This document shows positions 14,253 through 23,481 of a stretch of DNA of 64,000 bases, piece after piece. The first letter of the stretch is position 1; each line of letters begins with the position of its first letter. The translations under genes were made by a program, and so were the position numbers. The notes under the pieces are model-generated. The model ran no database searches. It saw nothing but the letters and a program-made list of their open reading frames with translations, and was not told where the DNA came from. The stretch covers positions 1 through 64,000 of the forward strand of contig JAVVEL010000009.1 of NCBI GenBank assembly GCA_032260385.1. The letters run 5' to 3'. Source of the stretch: UBA9300 sp032260385 (GTDB taxonomy: Bacteria > Bacteroidota > Bacteroidia > Bacteroidales > VadinHA17).

Positions 14253-14969
14253 TTAAAACCCGAGCAAATCATTCATTGTAAATACACCCTTCCTGTTGCG
14301 GATATACTCAGCAGCAAAAACCGCACCATGGGCAAAGCCCTCACGCTTGTGCGCCATATGCTGAAGTGTAAGGGTATCAATATCAGATGTCCAGTCTATC
14401 CTGTGGGTTCCGGTTACCTGTCCTTCGCGGATCGATTTTATCCCTATAAATTCATCTTCACAAGGCCGGCCCTCCTTCCATGATTCATACCTTGTGCATC
14501 CATTTATTATATCTTCGGCCAGGCTTATTGCCGTTCCGCTCGGGGCATCCTTCTTCATTGTATGGTGTGTCTCCTCAATGCTGACCCTGTAGCCATGCAA
14601 TTTGTTCATTATATCAGCCAGTCTCCTGTTCAGGTTAAAAAGTATGTTCATGCCAATGCTGAAATTTGATGCATAAAGAAATGTCCCTCCTTCTTTCTCA
14701 ACCATCTTTCTTATAAGGGCTAATTGCCCTGTCCAGCCTGTTGTCCCCGAGACTACGGGAACACCCTTTTTAATACACCTGCTGATATTATCAAATGCTG
14801 TTTCAGGGCATGTAAACTCAATTGCAGTATCGGATGCAGCAAATGCATCAGAATCAAAATCATGAGTATTATCGCGGTCAATCCTGAGGATAACTTCATG
14901 TCCCCGGGCCAGGGCGAGCTTTTCAACTTCCCTGCCCATTCTACCGTAGCCTATCAGTGTTATTCTCAT
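14253..14969 (-). CDS. dapB: 4-hydroxy-tetrahydrodipicolinate reductase
   Basis: NAD(P)H-dependent step of lysine and diaminopimelate synthesis, so it feeds cell-wall precursors. The 238 residues show the nucleotide-binding GYGRMGREVE (7-16), the loop GTTGWTG, and the catalytic HHTMKKDAPSGTA with the His pair and Lys, followed by the typical C-terminal end RNRKGVFTMNDLLGF. It is slightly shorter than E. coli DapB (273), as is usual in Bacteroidetes. It is first in a dapB-lepB pair. Upstream on the minus strand there is a TATTTTAG, one mismatch from TAnnTTTG. Confidence 0.96.
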   Translation of the reverse strand: MRITLIGYGRMGREVEKLALARGHEVILRIDRDNTHDFDSDAFAASDTAIEFTCPETAFDNISRCIKKGVPVVSGTTGWTGQLALIRKMVEKEGGTFLYASNFSIGMNILFNLNRRLADIMNKLHGYRVSIEETHHTMKKDAPSGTAISLAEDIINGCTRYESWKEGRPCEDEFIGIKSIREGQVTGTHRIDWTSDIDTLTLQHMAHKREGFAHGAVFAAEYIRNRKGVFTMNDLLGF

Positions 14970-15076
14970 AATTAAGTTTTTTGAGCTAAAATACCCGTTT
15001 TTTTTAGTAATGACTAATATGCAGAGGAAACATTAATTACTAACTTTAGGCTTTTAAACTGAAAAAATAATTAAGT

Positions 15077-17350
15077 ATGTTACTGGTAAGAAGACTGTAT
15101 TTTGCATTTATTATCATTCTGACAAGCTCCTTAAATCTGATCAGCCAGAAAACAGATCCTTACCACCTGTCATCAGGAGGATTTGGCTATTTGCTTGAAA
15201 GAGGTCCCGGGCAGTCAGTCTGGTGGTGTGAAGGAGCCTATAAAATCATGCGTGATACTCCGCTTCCTTCAGCTATGGGAGACACCATCACGTTGTGGTC
15301 TGCCGGTAATGAATACGAAGCTTTCCAGCTGGTTATCAATACTGTTTCCAGGGTAGAAGACCTGAGGATAGAAATTTCTGATCTGGTCAGGGGCAATAAT
15401 AAAATAGAAAGGCAAAATGTTGAATTCCGGAAAGTGGAATACGTCAAAATAAGCAAGGCAACAGACAGTTACGGGTATACCGGCTACTGGCCTGATCCAC
15501 TGCCCCCTGTGAATGGCCCGGTCACTGCCTTCGGAGGTGAGAATACAACGTTCTGGATTAACATTAAGGTACCTCAAGCTACCGCGGCAGGGATATACCA
15601 GGGCACTATAACAACAGGAAATGCACTCTGGGAGAAAACGATACCTGTAGAACTCACCGTGTGGGACTTTACCCTTCCAGAAGTGCCGGGTCTGCGTTCA
15701 GGCTTTGGCCTGAGTGTTGACAAGATAGCAAAATACCATAACCTCCGGTTAGCCGGTGACATACGGGAAACATTTGACCTTTACATGAAGGCTTTCAGAG
15801 AATATAAGATAGCCCCCTATGATCCTTTTTACCTTTATCCCATTATAGAAAAGGTCAGCGGTCTTGAATGGGAAGGGGGAATATTTGATTTTGAAAATTC
15901 CTATAATGGCGATTATTCCTTAATGATTGAAGACGATAGCCCGGAAGGCGCACCGGCAGCCAGGTATAAAAGTAATATTAAGATTGATCCCTTTAAGAAA
16001 TATGTTTTACGATGGGATGTAAAGGGAGGAAAAGAGGACCAGCAATACTGCATACTCCTTGAAGGTTTTGACCCGGAAGGGGAAAAGTTGCCCTTTGAGA
16101 ATAAAATGGAAGTTTACACCTGCGACACCACGTGGAAAAGCCAGGAATTCGCACCGGGGACTTTCAGTGATGGTGTCTCACATGTAAGACTCTCCATATT
16201 CCCCTCATTCAGGACCTTAGCCGGTGAGGACACAGGTACCATATGGATTGACAACATTGTTTTTAGAGAAGCCGGTGGCAATACGAACATATTAAAACAA
16301 TCTGACTTTGAGGTTAATGCGGATAAGATTGATATTGAACTGGACTTCACGGATTTTGATATGGCCGGCACACGGTACCTTGATGAATTTGGATTTAATT
16401 CATTCCGTTTAAATCTCAAGGGTATGGGCAGCGGGACATACTACAGCCGGAAGGAGGGTGTATTCGAGGGATTCCGGCAGGGAAGCCCTGTTTATGACAG
16501 GCTCATGGACAAATATTTACGTCTTATACAGGATCATCTTGAAGAAAAAGGGTGGCTGGGAAAAGAGTATGTATACTGGTTTGATGAACCGGAAAAAAAA
16601 GATTATCCTTTTGTAAGGGAAGGAATGGAAACAATTAAAAAATCTGCTCCCCTTATAAATACATTCCTGACAGAGAATGAACCCGGACCCGAAATAATGG
16701 ATGTTACAGATATCAGCTGTACCATATTTCACAGGGTAGACCCGGGCAAAGCAAAAAAGATAGTGAACAGGGGGCAGGAATACTGGTCTTACCTTTGCAC
16801 TGCGCCAAAATCACCCTGGCTTTCATTGTTCATTGACCATGATGCCATAAATATGAGGATGTGGTTATGGATTACATATGCATGGAAGCTAAACGGAATA
16901 CTTGTATGGTCAAGCAATTACTGGGACTCCTATTCTGCTTCGCCGGCAGGCTATCTGCAAAATCCATGGACTGAGCCGGCTTCTTTTGTACAGGGTTATG
17001 GCTGGCCCTACGGCAAACAAACGCTGTGGGGCAATGGTGACGGCAGGCTTTTCTATCCGCCCAATAAAGACCCAAACAATGATAAAAATATATACCTTAC
17101 AGGTCCCGTGCCATCAATTAGGCTGGAATTTTTACGACAGGGAATAGAAGATTATGAGTATCTTTTAATGCTAGAGAACCTTGTTAATAAGAACGTTAAT
17201 CAGGACCATCCCCTTAAGAAAGAGGCAGCAAAATTACTTGACACGAAAGGCAAATTATTTACTGACGGTAAGACTTACACCAAAAATCCGGGCGATATCC
17301 TCGAATACAGGAAAAAAATTGCATATATGATACTTGAATTAAATAAATAA
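15077..17350 (+). CDS. Exported glycoside-hydrolase-like protein with DUF4091 domain
   Basis: A 757-residue secreted protein; the exact substrate is unknown. It has a signal peptide (residues 1-24, ending near LISQ), an N-terminal beta-sandwich region (about 50-200), and a middle domain with a carbohydrate-binding look (about 265-400). The C-terminal half is TIM-barrel-like, with YVYWFDEPEKKDYPFV, WLWITYAWKLNGILVWSSNYW and the DUF4091 signature RLEFLRQGIEDYEYLLML near residues 680-697. The conserved Asp/Glu in WFDEPE are catalytic candidates. It is 6 nt ahead of a DUF1080 lipoprotein. No SusC/SusD pair lies nearby, so this is not a complete polysaccharide utilisation locus. A TAACTTTA (15041-15048) is a weak promoter candidate. 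Confidence 0.85.
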   Translation: MLLVRRLYFAFIIILTSSLNLISQKTDPYHLSSGGFGYLLERGPGQSVWWCEGAYKIMRDTPLPSAMGDTITLWSAGNEYEAFQLVINTVSRVEDLRIEISDLVRGNNKIERQNVEFRKVEYVKISKATDSYGYTGYWPDPLPPVNGPVTAFGGENTTFWINIKVPQATAAGIYQGTITTGNALWEKTIPVELTVWDFTLPEVPGLRSGFGLSVDKIAKYHNLRLAGDIRETFDLYMKAFREYKIAPYDPFYLYPIIEKVSGLEWEGGIFDFENSYNGDYSLMIEDDSPEGAPAARYKSNIKIDPFKKYVLRWDVKGGKEDQQYCILLEGFDPEGEKLPFENKMEVYTCDTTWKSQEFAPGTFSDGVSHVRLSIFPSFRTLAGEDTGTIWIDNIVFREAGGNTNILKQSDFEVNADKIDIELDFTDFDMAGTRYLDEFGFNSFRLNLKGMGSGTYYSRKEGVFEGFRQGSPVYDRLMDKYLRLIQDHLEEKGWLGKEYVYWFDEPEKKDYPFVREGMETIKKSAPLINTFLTENEPGPEIMDVTDISCTIFHRVDPGKAKKIVNRGQEYWSYLCTAPKSPWLSLFIDHDAINMRMWLWITYAWKLNGILVWSSNYWDSYSASPAGYLQNPWTEPASFVQGYGWPYGKQTLWGNGDGRLFYPPNKDPNNDKNIYLTGPVPSIRLEFLRQGIEDYEYLLMLENLVNKNVNQDHPLKKEAAKLLDTKGKLFTDGKTYTKNPGDILEYRKKIAYMILELNK

Positions 17351-17356
17351 ACTGAT

Positions 17357-18130
17357 ATGAAAGGCTTAATATTTCTTTACGTAACACTCGGCCTGATGCT
17401 TTCAACATGTTCCGTAAGTAACAATGATGAAAATGAATGGCAGAGTATTTTCAACGGTGAGAACCTCGGTGGGTGGACAATAAAAATGACCGGGTATCCT
17501 GCTGGTGAGAACTTCAGTAATACATTCAGGGTTGAGGATGGGCTACTGAAAGTGTCATATGATAATTATGAAAAGTTTGACGGTGAGTTCGGCCACATAT
17601 TTTACAGGGAGAGCCTGTCATCATACAAGCTGAGCTTAAAGTACCGCTTCACCGGCGAACAGGTCTCCGGGGGTCCCTCCTGGGGATACCGGAACAGTGG
17701 GATTATGCTTCACAGCCAGTCGCCCGAATCCATGCTCCTGGACCAGGACTTTCCTGTTTCAATAGAAGCGCAGTTCCTTGGTGGTGATGGTGAATCAGAA
17801 AGGTCAACCCTCAACGTATGCACACCCGGCACCAATATAATTATGGATGGCGAATTGATAAGGAGGCACTGCACCAACAGTAATTCAGAAACGTATCACA
17901 ATGATGTATGGGTCTCAACCGAAATTGTTGTTTACGCTGACAGTATAATCCATCATATAGTTGAAGGCGATACTGTTATCACTTATCACAGTCCGCAGAT
18001 CGATGGGGATGACCTCCCGGAAGGCTTTCCCCTTCCCGATGGCACCCTGCTTGGTTCAGGATTTATCAGCCTGCAGGCAGAAAGTCATCCGGTGGAGTTT
18101 AAGGATATTAAGCTGTTAAAGCTAAGATAG
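17357..18130 (+). CDS. DUF1080 (3-keto-disaccharide hydrolase-like) lipoprotein
   Basis: A 257-residue lipoprotein with lipobox MLSTC (Cys19) and one DUF1080/concanavalin-like domain over nearly the whole mature chain. It begins EWQSIFNGENLGGWTIKM and carries the typical NSGIMLHSQ and SIEAQFLGG strands, ending with a SGFISLQAESHPVEFKDIKLL strand. Some members of this family hydrolyse 3-keto-glycosides; others have no assigned activity. Six bases separate it from the DUF4091 gene, so both likely act on the same glycan in the periplasm or at the surface. That link is inferred from position. Confidence 0.87.
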   Translation: MKGLIFLYVTLGLMLSTCSVSNNDENEWQSIFNGENLGGWTIKMTGYPAGENFSNTFRVEDGLLKVSYDNYEKFDGEFGHIFYRESLSSYKLSLKYRFTGEQVSGGPSWGYRNSGIMLHSQSPESMLLDQDFPVSIEAQFLGGDGESERSTLNVCTPGTNIIMDGELIRRHCTNSNSETYHNDVWVSTEIVVYADSIIHHIVEGDTVITYHSPQIDGDDLPEGFPLPDGTLLGSGFISLQAESHPVEFKDIKLLKLR

Positions 18131-18143
18131 GCTGAGGCTAAGG
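18130..18143. repeat. GGCTGA/GGCTAA hexamer repeat, copy 1
   Basis: GGCTGAGGCTAAGG starts on the last base of the DUF1080 stop codon. The same 14 nt recur at 48720-48733, far away in another intergenic gap. Confidence 0.6.
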
Positions 18144-18165
18144 CGCCGCGGCTGGCTCCCCGCTT

Positions 18166-18186
18166 AATTTGCCCACCGGGCAAATT
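18166..18186. terminator. Possible bidirectional terminator hairpin
   Basis: AATTTGCCC and GGGCAAATT pair perfectly around ACC, between two convergent genes. Flanking T/A tracts are short, so efficiency is doubtful. Confidence 0.45.
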
Positions 18187-18212
18187 ATTTACGCTCGGCC
18201 CTCTTTTGTCTT

Positions 18213-19904
18213 TTACCTTTCATCTTTACTAAAAACCACCTTTCCTCCCACTATTGTATAATCAACCGTGGTTTTCATTATCTCCTCCTCCGGTATTGTC
18301 ATCAGGTCCCTGTCAGTGATAACAATATCAGCCAGATAGCCTGCTTTTAACATTCCCTTTCTATCCTCCATGAATTGTGAATAGGCTGATTTGAGGGTAT
18401 AGAGTCTGATTGCTTCTTCCATGGTCAGTCTCTCTTCCGGGAACCACCCCTCCCCTTCTTCGCCCAGGCGGTCTTTCCTGGTAACCGCTGCATAGAGTCC
18501 TTCCATCGGGTTAAGCGGTTCAACAGAGTAATCAGTCCCAAAGGCTGTGTGAGCCCCTGCATTTAGGAGTGAGCGCCAAGCGTAAGCACCTTTGCTCCTT
18601 TCCAGTCCTATCCTTTTCTCACAAAACCTCTTGTCGGTTATGCAGTGGGTGGGCTGCATTGAGGCTATGACCCCCAGTTCGGCAAAGCGGGGTATGTCTT
18701 CCTGTATTAAGAGCTGTGCATGTTCACTCCTGTGCCTGCTGTCTCTCAGACCATTCACTTCGATTGCCTTTTCATAAGCATTCAGTATCCAGTTATTTGC
18801 TTTTGTTCCTATGGCATGTATGCCTATCTGGAAGCCTGCCCCATCTGATGCAAGAACTCTTTTCTCCAGTTCTTCATATGTCATTTGAGGTAATCCGGTC
18901 TTATCGGGCTCATCACTGAAGGGTTCAAACATCAGTGCTGTGGCCGACCCGAGGGTACCATCAATAAAACCTTTCAGGTAAGCAAACCTGAGCCAGTCAT
19001 TTTCAGCCGGATAATGCTCGCGTTTTTCCTGATAAAGCAATAACTGCTCCTCATCTGCAGTAAGCACCCCGCCAATATCTATTCTTGAAGTAAGTTCACC
19101 AGCCTTTTCAATTCTCTCATACATCTCCCAGTCGGCATTGCCAGGTATCTGTATACTTGTAATCCCAAGCTGCCTGGCTTTTTCCAGTGCCATCAGGTAG
19201 CCGTCCCATTCCCTTTGAGCCTCTTCTTCCCCGGTCCTTTCCACAAGACGGGCTCCATATTTCAGAAGTCTCATCGCCGACTCCTTAAAGATGCCTGTCA
19301 GTTCACCTGTTTCAGGATCACGTTGTATTTCACCGCCGAATGGTTCAGGTGTATCTTTTGTAATACCCGAGTTCTTTATCACATAGCTGTTCACCAGTAC
19401 TGAATGGCCATCAGCCCTGCTCAGGGCAACCGGATTATCAGGAGCTACCTCATCAATAAGTTCCTTTGTCGGCCATTCCCTCGTAACAAACATCTCATGT
19501 TCCCAGTGTCCTCCCCTGATAAGCTCTCCCGGTTTTGACCTTGCCACCTGTTCCCTGACTTTTTCAGTTATAACCGAGGGATTTGTTATATATCGAAGCT
19601 CGATGTAATCTGGATTAACAGGCCCGAAATGGGCATGAGCATCATTAAAACCGGGTATGACCAGCCTTCCGTCCGCATCAATAACTTCAGTGAATGACTC
19701 ATCAATATATTTATTGATACGTGAGTTCTTGCCAACGGCCACAATCCTGTCACCAATCACGGCAATAGCCTCAGCACGTGGATTGCTCTCGTCTATGGTA
19801 ATTACTTTACCGTTATGTATTACCAGGTCAGCCTTTTCGGCAGGAGAACAGGCAAAAAGGCCTGTCATAAAAATTGTAACACAAAAAAAGTATAGATTTT
19901 TCAT
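18213..19904 (-). CDS. Amidohydrolase family lipoprotein, YtcJ-like
   Basis: A 563-residue metal-dependent hydrolase of the Amidohydro_3/YtcJ group. It has a signal with lipobox TGLFACS (Cys19), so it is placed outside the cytoplasm. The N-terminal beta sandwich starts ADLVIHNGKVITIDE. The metal motif is FNDAHAHFG near residues 87-95, later ligand regions are IGIHAIGTKAN and HRSEHAQLL, and the catalytic Asp candidate is FGTDYSVEP. The C-terminal strand AGYLADIVITDRDL is typical. The substrate cannot be told from sequence. A TTATTTTG-like element lies upstream at 19938-19931 on the minus strand. Confidence 0.88.
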   Translation of the reverse strand: MKNLYFFCVTIFMTGLFACSPAEKADLVIHNGKVITIDESNPRAEAIAVIGDRIVAVGKNSRINKYIDESFTEVIDADGRLVIPGFNDAHAHFGPVNPDYIELRYITNPSVITEKVREQVARSKPGELIRGGHWEHEMFVTREWPTKELIDEVAPDNPVALSRADGHSVLVNSYVIKNSGITKDTPEPFGGEIQRDPETGELTGIFKESAMRLLKYGARLVERTGEEEAQREWDGYLMALEKARQLGITSIQIPGNADWEMYERIEKAGELTSRIDIGGVLTADEEQLLLYQEKREHYPAENDWLRFAYLKGFIDGTLGSATALMFEPFSDEPDKTGLPQMTYEELEKRVLASDGAGFQIGIHAIGTKANNWILNAYEKAIEVNGLRDSRHRSEHAQLLIQEDIPRFAELGVIASMQPTHCITDKRFCEKRIGLERSKGAYAWRSLLNAGAHTAFGTDYSVEPLNPMEGLYAAVTRKDRLGEEGEGWFPEERLTMEEAIRLYTLKSAYSQFMEDRKGMLKAGYLADIVITDRDLMTIPEEEIMKTTVDYTIVGGKVVFSKDER

Positions 19905-20051
19905 ATGAAGTGATGTTTATATTTAGACTGCAAAATAAGAATTTTTCTTAAACCGCGGCAGGTGAAAATCTAACATTATCTCATAAGGCAGGTACTTTGA
20001 GGCTTTGAGATCCAAATTTATACGGGCAAATAAGTCAAATAAGTTAGGCAA

Positions 20052-21143
20052 TCAGGAACCGGTCTGCTGAGGAGGTGTTGATTCAGACACCCCTTCTATA
20101 AATTCATCAACATCCTTAATTGCCTGACGGGCATCTGAAAGAAACATGTAAAAATTCATAAATGCATGTATTACTCCTTCATATTCACGGTATATTACAT
20201 CGATACCCGCGTCTTTCATTTTCATGGCATAGGCTTTGCCTTCATCCCTGAGAGGATCAACCTGTGCCGTTATAACCATAGCTGGCGGTATCTCTTTATC
20301 CATTTCGGCATTTAGCGGTGAAATATAGGGGTGACTTACACTGGCACTTTCAGGAAGATATGCCGATTTGCACCTGTCTAAATAATCCTCGCTAATCATA
20401 TAGGTTGATCCCTCAAGCATGAAATGGCTTCGCGAGGGGTAAAGGATTTCTTCGAAGGTGGTAGCCCCACAGACTATTATCTGGGCATTAATTTGCGGTC
20501 CGCAGCTGTCGCGGCTTACCAGAGGCATAACTGCGGCGAGGTTGCCACCGGCACTCTCTCCCATTACAATTATGTTTGCGGGATTTCCTCCATAATGACT
20601 GATATTTTTTTGCACCCATTTCAAGGCTGAATAACAATCCCTTACAGCGGTGGGATACTTATAGTCAGGGGCCAAACGATAATCAACTGATACTAAAACT
20701 GTTTCTGTTTCACGCGCCAGCTTCCTGCAATAAGTATCAAAAATTTCAACCGATCCCCAGATAAATCCTCCTCCGTGATAATATATTAAAACTGGTAAAA
20801 GATCTCTTTTCTGCTCAGCCACATCACAGTAAAGACGCATGAGGATCTCCGAGGTATCAGCCCGCAGGTAAATATCTTCGGTATATTTTATTCCGGGCTT
20901 TACAAGTTTTAAAAGACTATTCTTTTCATCAAAGACCGAATCAGGATTGGCGGCATATTCTTCTGCATGTTTCAGTATAAGGTTACACCTGGGGGACAAT
21001 TCTGTACCAGGTTCCGGGGTATCACAGCTATTCCTGATTTCCCGGGGACTATAACCTGTAAGAATACACATTATGTCAGTACATGACTGAAAAACAAGGA
21101 CTGAAAAAGCAAGTATCAATATTAAAAATATTCTGTACTGCAT
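20052..21143 (-). CDS. Alpha/beta hydrolase, hormone-sensitive-lipase family esterase (lipoprotein)
   Basis: A 363-residue carboxylesterase-like enzyme. The N-terminus has a lipobox-like VFQSC (Cys21). The oxyanion motif HGGGF (123-127), the nucleophile motif GESAGG with Ser197, the acid in VDPLRDEG and the base in GVIHAFMNF form a complete HSL-family triad. Its substrate is unknown; small acyl esters are usual. It is 147 nt downstream of the amidohydrolase gene on the same strand but transcribed before it. The 243-nt gap to the divergent trmD holds no recognised element on its side. Confidence 0.88.
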   Translation of the reverse strand: MQYRIFLILILAFSVLVFQSCTDIMCILTGYSPREIRNSCDTPEPGTELSPRCNLILKHAEEYAANPDSVFDEKNSLLKLVKPGIKYTEDIYLRADTSEILMRLYCDVAEQKRDLLPVLIYYHGGGFIWGSVEIFDTYCRKLARETETVLVSVDYRLAPDYKYPTAVRDCYSALKWVQKNISHYGGNPANIIVMGESAGGNLAAVMPLVSRDSCGPQINAQIIVCGATTFEEILYPSRSHFMLEGSTYMISEDYLDRCKSAYLPESASVSHPYISPLNAEMDKEIPPAMVITAQVDPLRDEGKAYAMKMKDAGIDVIYREYEGVIHAFMNFYMFLSDARQAIKDVDEFIEGVSESTPPQQTGS

Positions 21144-21358
21144 TGCCGTTCAACTTGAGTCTCCAAGTTACGAAACCAGGAGGAGAAATTCAAAAGTGAT
21201 GAGCTCCTCAATCTTTAATTAAATATCTCTTCGTTGCCCAGTCACCTGGTCAATTCCCTGTATCGTCAGCAGTGGCTTCAGCAGAAGCTGGCTCTATGCT
21301 CCCTGCCCTTACCAAGCTCTCATTACACATTTTCAAAGGGGGTATTCTTTGTTTTTAC

Positions 21359-21366
21359 TATTTTTG
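21359..21366 (+). promoter_or_regulatory. -7 element for trmD
   Basis: TATTTTTG is an exact TAnnTTTG match, 20 nt before the ATG at 21387. No good -33 was seen. Confidence 0.5.
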
Positions 21367-21386
21367 TAAAAGATAAAAAACCAGGA

Positions 21387-22067
21387 ATGCATATAGATAT
21401 TATAACCGTTCTTCCGGACTTACTTGAAAGCCCGCTGAACCATTCTATTGTAAAAAGGGCAAGGGACAGGGGTCATGTTGAAATTAATATTATTAATCTC
21501 AGGGATTATGCAAGAGACAAGTATAAGTCTGTTGACGACTACCCATTTGGTGGCGGAGCAGGCATGGTAATGACCATTGAACCCATTTACAGGGCTCTTG
21601 AGAAGTTAAAATCGGAACGCTCATATGATGAGATTATCTATACCAGTCCTGATGGCAGCCTTTTCGATCAGAAGACGGCCAATGAATTATCACTTAAAGA
21701 AAATATAATAATACTTGCGGGCCATTACAAAGGGGTAGACCAGAGAGTAAGAGACCATCTCATAACTAGAGAAATATCGATAGGCGATTTTGTTCTTTCA
21801 GGGGGAGAGTTGCCTGCTGCGATTATTACCGATGCAATAGTAAGGCTTATACCGGGGGCCATTTCGGATGAGCAGTCTGCCCTGTATGATTCATTCCAGG
21901 ACAAGCTGCTGGCACCGCCTGTATATACACGACCGGCCGGGTTCAAGGGCTGGGAAGTACCCGGTATACTACTTTCAGGAAATACTCCTGAAATTGAAAA
22001 GTGGAGGCATGAAAAATCATTGGAAAGAACAAGGAAGCTGAGGCCTGATCTCCTGGATGAGGAGTAG
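21387..22067 (+). CDS. trmD: tRNA (guanine-N1)-methyltransferase
   Basis: Methylates G37 of tRNAs using S-adenosylmethionine, preventing frameshifts. The ATG at 21387 gives MHIDIITVLPDLLESPLNHSI, which matches family N-termini. A 51-codon in-frame extension upstream would be unlike any TrmD and would run over the promoter. The 226-residue SPOUT-fold protein has DDYPFGGGAGMVM, the knot region YTSPDGSLFDQ and ILAGHYKGVDQR, and SIGDFVLSGGELPA. It stands apart from the usual rpsP-rimM-trmD-rplS operon; none of those genes is nearby. Confidence 0.96.
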   Translation: MHIDIITVLPDLLESPLNHSIVKRARDRGHVEINIINLRDYARDKYKSVDDYPFGGGAGMVMTIEPIYRALEKLKSERSYDEIIYTSPDGSLFDQKTANELSLKENIIILAGHYKGVDQRVRDHLITREISIGDFVLSGGELPAAIITDAIVRLIPGAISDEQSALYDSFQDKLLAPPVYTRPAGFKGWEVPGILLSGNTPEIEKWRHEKSLERTRKLRPDLLDEE

Positions 22068-22157
22068 AATAATTAAGTTAATTTTAGGAAAAATGACTTG
22101 ATTTTAGTATGATTGTATTCAATTTCAATAAATATTAAGTAATTAAAAATCAAATAC

Positions 22158-23369
22158 ATGAATTCACAGGATTACATTAAGAAAGAAGAAAAGTACGGAG
22201 CACACAACTATCACCCTTTACCGGTTGTTCTTGAACGCGGTGAGGGACCCTTTGTGTGGGATGTCGAAGGCAATAAATATTATGATTTTCTTTCTGCCTA
22301 TTCAGCAATTAACCAGGGCCATTGTCATCCCGAAATTATCAAGGCCCTCACGGAACAAGCACAAAAACTGACACTTACATCAAGAGCTTTTTACAATAAT
22401 GTACTTGGCGAATATGAAGAATACATAACGAAATATTTCGGTTACGACAAGGTGCTTCCGATGAACACCGGGGCAGAAGCAGATGAAACAGCCCTTAAAC
22501 TATGCCGCAAATGGGCTTATAAGAAAAAAGGAATTGAAGATAATAAAGCAAAGATTATTGTTTGTGAGAATAACTTCCACGGCAGGACAATAACCATTGT
22601 TTCTATGTCTACCGATCCTGATGCAAGGAAGGATTATGGTCCCTTCACTCCAGGGTTCATCACCATACCTTACAATGATCTGGGTGCCCTGGAGAAGGCA
22701 CTGGAAGATCCTGATGTAGCAGGCTTCCTGGTAGAGCCAATACAGGGAGAAGCAGGCGTATATGTCCCTGATGATGGTTACATTAAAAAGGCCTATGAGA
22801 TGTGCAGGGCAAAAAATGTCCTTTTCATTGCTGACGAGGTTCAGACGGGAATTGCAAGGACAGGAAAACTCCTGGCATGTGATCATGAAGGAGTAAGACC
22901 TGACATCCTTATCCTTGGTAAAGCCCTTTCAGGAGGTGTTTATCCTGTCTCCGCGGTGCTTGCAGATGATGATATAATGCTGGTCATTAAACCTGGTGAA
23001 CACGGATCAACCTTTGGAGGCAATCCTATTGCCGGCAAAGTGGCAATTGCAGCTCTTGAGGTAGTAAAAAAAGAAAAGCTGGCTGAAAGGGCTGAAGCCC
23101 TGGGTAATATATTCAGGGATGAATTCAGAAGCATTAAATCTGAGATGATAGAACTGGTTCGTGGCAAGGGCCTGCTCAACGCTGTTGTCATACGACCCAA
23201 GGGGGATAAAACAGCATGGGATGTTTGTGTGGCCATGAAAGAAAATGGTGTCATAGCCAAACCCACACACGGACATATTATCAGGTTTGCTCCTCCACTT
23301 ATTATATCCGAAAAACAATTGAGGGAAGCCATGAATCTTATAAAAGATACCTTCAAACAATTTGAATAG
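22158..23369 (+). CDS. rocD: Ornithine aminotransferase
   Basis: PLP-dependent transfer of the delta-amino group of ornithine to 2-oxoglutarate, linking arginine and ornithine breakdown to proline and glutamate. The 403 residues show MNTGAEADETALKLCRKWA (101-119), the FHGRT block (140-144), the PLP-phenol contact in FIADEVQTG with Asp226, and the Schiff-base Lys255 in LGKALSGG. HGSTFGGNP and RFAPPLIIS complete the class III aminotransferase pattern. AYSAINQGHCHP near residues 48-59 is typical of ornithine rather than acetylornithine aminotransferases. It stands alone and is followed by a terminator. Confidence 0.95.
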   Translation: MNSQDYIKKEEKYGAHNYHPLPVVLERGEGPFVWDVEGNKYYDFLSAYSAINQGHCHPEIIKALTEQAQKLTLTSRAFYNNVLGEYEEYITKYFGYDKVLPMNTGAEADETALKLCRKWAYKKKGIEDNKAKIIVCENNFHGRTITIVSMSTDPDARKDYGPFTPGFITIPYNDLGALEKALEDPDVAGFLVEPIQGEAGVYVPDDGYIKKAYEMCRAKNVLFIADEVQTGIARTGKLLACDHEGVRPDILILGKALSGGVYPVSAVLADDDIMLVIKPGEHGSTFGGNPIAGKVAIAALEVVKKEKLAERAEALGNIFRDEFRSIKSEMIELVRGKGLLNAVVIRPKGDKTAWDVCVAMKENGVIAKPTHGHIIRFAPPLIISEKQLREAMNLIKDTFKQFE

Positions 23370-23396
23370 CTAAGGACAGACAAGCATGAGTATTAA

Positions 23397-23436
23397 AACC
23401 CGAATGTTTTCCTGATAAAAAGCATCCGGGTTTTTT
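23397..23436 (+). terminator. Rho-independent terminator after rocD
   Basis: AACCCGAATG (23397-23406) pairs with CATCCGGGTT (23423-23432) with one mismatch, followed by a T run. Confidence 0.85.
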
Positions 23437-23453
23437 GATTCTGGAAAGAGTGC

Positions 23454-23461
23454 TATTTTTG
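23454..23461 (+). promoter_or_regulatory. -7 element for the first M28 peptidase
   Basis: TATTTTTG is an exact TAnnTTTG match 20 nt before the ATG at 23482. A TTTG in the terminator T tract (23434-23437) is 16 nt upstream. Confidence 0.55.
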
Positions 23462-23481
23462 TCGGATAAAATTATAAGCAC

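Noticed and set aside
21234..21386. N-terminal extension of trmD from 21234
   Set aside because: The 51 extra residues are unlike any TrmD and would include the trmD promoter; the ATG at 21387 matches the family.
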